A stretch of DNA of 17,327 nt, taken from assembly GCA_002420315.1 (NCBI GenBank), contig DIHU01000105.1, positions 10,073 through 27,399 of the forward strand, given 5' to 3'. Below are positions 16,001 to 17,327 of this stretch, piece by piece (position 1 is the stretch's first letter; every line of letters starts with the position of its first letter). The notes under the pieces are model-generated. The model had not been told where the DNA came from, did not search any database, and was given only the letters and a program-made list of their open reading frames with translations. The DNA is from Akkermansiaceae bacterium UBA5688 (lineage in GTDB: Bacteria; Verrucomicrobiota; Verrucomicrobiia; Verrucomicrobiales; Akkermansiaceae). A program made the translations under genes and the position numbers.

Positions 16001-16791
16001 AGCAAAAGTTTCCGACCTTTAAATCGTTTGCCTTGGCTCCGCTGGATGACATCTACGGGAGAGATAAGCTGAAGGAATCTAAGAAGTTGAGCGCCAACAT
16101 TCTGGAGTCTGGAATTCTGATTAACGTCACGCAAAAAGGTGGGCCGCCCAAATTTAAATTCCAGCCTCTTCCTCGGCTTGCGCAAATTTCTCCTGTATTC
16201 GGTCTCGCCTTCACTTCGATTGATGGCGATGCCTATCCTGAGCTCTACGTGGTTCAGAATTTCTTTGGCCCCCAACGTGAAACTGGCCGAATGGATGGTG
16301 GGGTGAGCCTTCTTTTGAAAAACAACGAAGGTCAGTTCAGTCCAATATGGCCTGATAAGAGCCACTTACTCGTTTCTGGTGATGCGAAAGCTCTCACGAT
16401 TTCAGATCTTAATAATGATGGATTACCCGACTTTCATATTTCTGTGAATGCGGGAAGAGCGATAGCCTTTGAATCCAATCCCAAGGAGACGAATGTCGAC
16501 CAATTTCTTTGTCTTCAGTTAAAAGGCAATGAAGGAAACATTGATGCTTCCGGTGCGCTGGTATTTTTGCGAGGGGAATCGATACCAACCTTCACTCAGC
16601 AAGTCAGCAGCGGGGGAGGCTACCTTTCTCAGTCTTCTTCTCGGCTTTTCTTTTCGGTAGGCTCTCTGAAAGCCGATGCTTTAAATTCGCTGGAAGTTCA
16701 AGTTTATTGGCCATCAGGCAAGGAGTCGACTACGCAGGTGGGAGACTTGAAAAAGGTCGATGGGCGATACTGGGTCGAGGCTCCGCACTAA
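13048..16791 (+). CDS. Exported CRTAC1-like protein: two FG-GAP/VCBS arrays, each with ASPIC/UnbV domain
   Basis: A 1247-aa protein. The signal peptide is near residues 11-31 (FGRRFDWFVAKALLFGSQLSFA), with an RR pair but a poor Tat consensus. Residues about 85-550 hold seven calcium-loop repeats of the D-x-D-x-D-G-x-x-D type (DYDDDGRPD, DIDGDGDLD, DYDLDGDLD, DYDADGYPD, DLNNDGLLD, DLDNDGHVD, DLDGDGDLD). An ASPIC/UnbV domain follows at about 552-640 (VKIQLKGKKNRYGIGATLK...LQIAWPGGVTQ). A second set of seven spans about 687-1140 (the sixth is degenerate, SIDGDAYPE), then an ASPIC-like end at about 1152-1247 (LCLQLKG...VYWPSGKESTT). Seven repeats suggest an integrin-alpha-like propeller. Likely a surface adhesion or glycan-related protein; the function is unknown. 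It lies between two inverted LamG genes. Confidence 0.9.
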   Translation: MKLCSAQFTFGRRFDWFVAKALLFGSQLSFAESISSHVDLPEVEKPLADKRFREVPSGESGINFINSWKAPQDYERALTLSFVAGGVAVGDYDDDGRPDLYLTRPFGGGQLYRNLGDFKFEDVTKRCGLAGEEFWQASPSFVDIDGDGDLDLYVCAFDAANRLYLNEKGVFKECAKEAGLNFKGFSVNMAFADYDLDGDLDGYLLTNRPFSPDENYSVSDRATANRVYRQLQKDAKGNFIMPDHLREIFEVVWNPAGQMHMFIRAGQYDHLYRNDGPVEKGGVPRFTDVTEVAGLKDNGMGLSATWFDYDADGYPDLFVANDYYGADHLFHNDGDGTFSEVTLEALPHTPWYSMGSNVADLNNDGLLDFMGSDMMGTNHFRQKVGMGNMSQNAWFLDHAQPRQYMRNSVYMNTGLGRFMEAAHMTGLAKSDWTWALKFGDLDNDGHVDLFIGNGMTGDFFNSDITVAMRNGTYLPDHVDEERPPPKKDTNLAFRNLGNLRFENVGESWGLAKAAASFGVAMGDLDGDGDLDLVVNNFEDPVSLYCNDSPGENHRVKIQLKGKKNRYGIGATLKAIMADGEILTRYLTLSRGFYASDDPVVHFGLGENQQIGELQIAWPGGVTQSIKELPADRFYTITEPEKSALVNPIREAPLFTRMGMPPGGKHFEMTFDDFARQPLLPQKYSQLGPGVAWGDVDGDGDDDVFIGQGRGFGGRLYSNENGKFEGRSFDCFKTDKDCEDMAPLFFDSDGDGDRDLYVVSGGVECEPGAAVLLDRLYLNDGKGNFSKAPASALPGAAESGSVVCAADFDRDGDTDLFVGGRVIPGRYPEVPASQLLVNDGKGGFSNATPDSLAKTGLVTSALWSDVNADGWVDLLVTHEWGPVKVFRNHEGRLLDETKGSGVEELLGWWNSIAAGDIDADGDLDYAVGNVGLNSKYHASNAHPVLLYYGDMDDAGRPKIVEAEYEGKTLYPVRGRSCSSNAMPGLKQKFPTFKSFALAPLDDIYGRDKLKESKKLSANILESGILINVTQKGGPPKFKFQPLPRLAQISPVFGLAFTSIDGDAYPELYVVQNFFGPQRETGRMDGGVSLLLKNNEGQFSPIWPDKSHLLVSGDAKALTISDLNNDGLPDFHISVNAGRAIAFESNPKETNVDQFLCLQLKGNEGNIDASGALVFLRGESIPTFTQQVSSGGGYLSQSSSRLFFSVGSLKADALNSLEVQVYWPSGKESTTQVGDLKKVDGRYWVEAPH

Positions 16792-16817
16792 AATAGTGCT
16801 ATGCTCCAACCTGCTAG

Positions 16818-16843
16818 AAATCATGATGATAAATCATGACGAT
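16818..16843. repeat. Tandem 13-bp repeat upstream of right-edge LamG gene
   Basis: AAATCATGATGAT (16818-16830) is followed directly by AAATCATGACGAT (16831-16843), with 12 of 13 positions identical. Each unit contains the palindrome TCATGA. It lies about 100 bp before the LamG start at 16944 and just after the FG-GAP stop, so it could be a pair of regulator sites. A 6-bp stem (16785-16799) overlaps the FG-GAP stop codon. The remaining intergenic DNA is A/T-rich, with no clear promoter called. Confidence 0.4.
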
Positions 16844-16943
16844 AATTGTCTATTGTCTTGTCGGAGGTCAGTAGCTTTTGATAAGCAAGTTTAAAGGTTG
16901 GCTCATTCCTAGCATTCACGGATTAAAATAATAAAATAGAACG

Positions 16944-17327
16944 ATGAAATTTAAGGACTCATTTCTGATTCAGCTTTTCACTACGGTTTCGATTGCTGCA
17001 GCGATTTTGACTCCAGCTTCGTTTGCTAGCCTCGCTTCGTATGATGGTGAAATCAGTGATGCTCATGGTGGTGGAGCGGGGACACTTCCCTACGCGGCGA
17101 TTTTGACTACGCCTGCTGTGTTCGATGGAACGAATATCGAGCTATTCGATTTTGGAGCAATTTCTGGTGACGCCACTTTTGAGTTCATTCTAAGTGGAGA
17201 CCCAGTCGCCGGGGGTAATAACGGATATATTGGGAGAGCGGATTCTAACGCAGGCAACAGCCTTCGCTATGAGCAATGGGCTGATACTGGTGCCCTTGGA
17301 TTTACCCGGGCAGGTGTTGCTGACAAT
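16944..17327 (+). CDS. LamG-like secreted protein, second copy, cut by window edge
   Basis: 128 codons are visible from ATG 16944 and the frame is open to the last base. The signal peptide is MKFKDSFLIQLFTTVSIAAA plus ILTPASFA, with cleavage near residue 28. A short Gly-rich segment follows (SDAHGGGAGTLPYAA). From N64 the 65 visible residues are identical to the LamG core of the 12156-12836 protein, including YIGRADSNAGNSLRYEQW. Its C-terminus, and so any PEP-CTERM signal, is outside the window. It lies 152 bp downstream of the FG-GAP gene in the same direction. Probably a paralogue made by duplication and inversion or by gene conversion. Confidence 0.85.
   Translation, partial: MKFKDSFLIQLFTTVSIAAAILTPASFASLASYDGEISDAHGGGAGTLPYAAILTTPAVFDGTNIELFDFGAISGDATFEFILSGDPVAGGNNGYIGRADSNAGNSLRYEQWADTGALGFTRAGVADN
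17133..17327 (+). repeat. Inverted repeat arm B: LamG core
   Basis: This is the plus-strand copy of the 195-bp block at 12498-12692. The arms are about 4.4 kb apart and flank the FG-GAP gene, both LamG 5' ends and their upstream regions. The match runs to the window edge, so the true length of the arm is unknown. Confidence 0.9.

Noticed and set aside
16785..16799. Hairpin overlapping the FG-GAP stop codon as a terminator
   Set aside because: GCACTA-AAA-TAGTGC is a 6-bp stem with a 3-nt loop and no T-run; probably chance.
12498..17327. Template/variable repeat pair of a diversity-generating retroelement
   Set aside because: Differences between the LamG cores are all synonymous third-position changes, not adenine-directed, and no reverse transcriptase is present.

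Overview
The window looks like a chromosomal segment from a member of the Verrucomicrobiota, probably an aquatic Verrucomicrobiales-type bacterium. This is inferred from gene content: PEP-CTERM LamG proteins, a formylglycine-type sulfatase, a very large FG-GAP/ASPIC-UnbV protein, a DUF3570/DUF4266/ApbE cluster, and a He_PIG protein ending in a 'DxDxDG..NTMEF..NPLASD' segment. Base composition is moderate and Shine-Dalgarno sequences are mostly weak. No rRNA, tRNA, CRISPR array or transposase was seen.

Left edge (1-658, minus): the N-terminal two thirds of a CPBP-family intramembrane metalloprotease. It has an in-frame TAG at codon 26, before the first membrane helix.

772-4868 (plus): a tight run of five genes. 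They encode a parvulin-like PpiC isomerase, a DUF3570 outer-membrane barrel, an ApbE-type FMN transferase, a 71-aa DUF4266 lipoprotein ending GGGGCGCN, and an Ig/He_PIG surface protein. The middle three form a recognisable ApbE-linked module of unknown function. The DUF3570 protein carries a segment resembling the flavinylation site used by ApbE, so the module may build an FMN-bearing outer-membrane protein. This is the best candidate here for a poorly described system.

4872-6441 (minus): a small secreted protein of unknown function and a serine beta-lactamase/DD-peptidase-like hydrolase.

6542-10355 (plus): a Fur-superfamily regulator followed by sufC, sufB and sufD. A 7-1-7 dyad of the Fur/PerR type (6481-6495) lies just upstream, so the regulator probably controls itself and Fe-S cluster assembly. 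The regulator has no CxxC structural zinc motifs and has an altered metal-site ligand set. No sufS, sufE, sufU or sufA is in view.

10409-17327: a minus-strand sulfatase, then a minus-strand LamG/PEP-CTERM gene with a good intrinsic terminator. A 1247-aa exported protein follows, with two successive sets of seven calcium-loop repeats, each closed by an ASPIC/UnbV-like domain. At the right edge is a second LamG gene cut by the window. The two LamG genes are inverted relative to each other. They share a 195-bp core (12498-12692 and 17133-17327) with 9 differences, all synonymous, while their signal peptides and upstream regions are unrelated. The big gene and both LamG promoters lie between these inverted arms.
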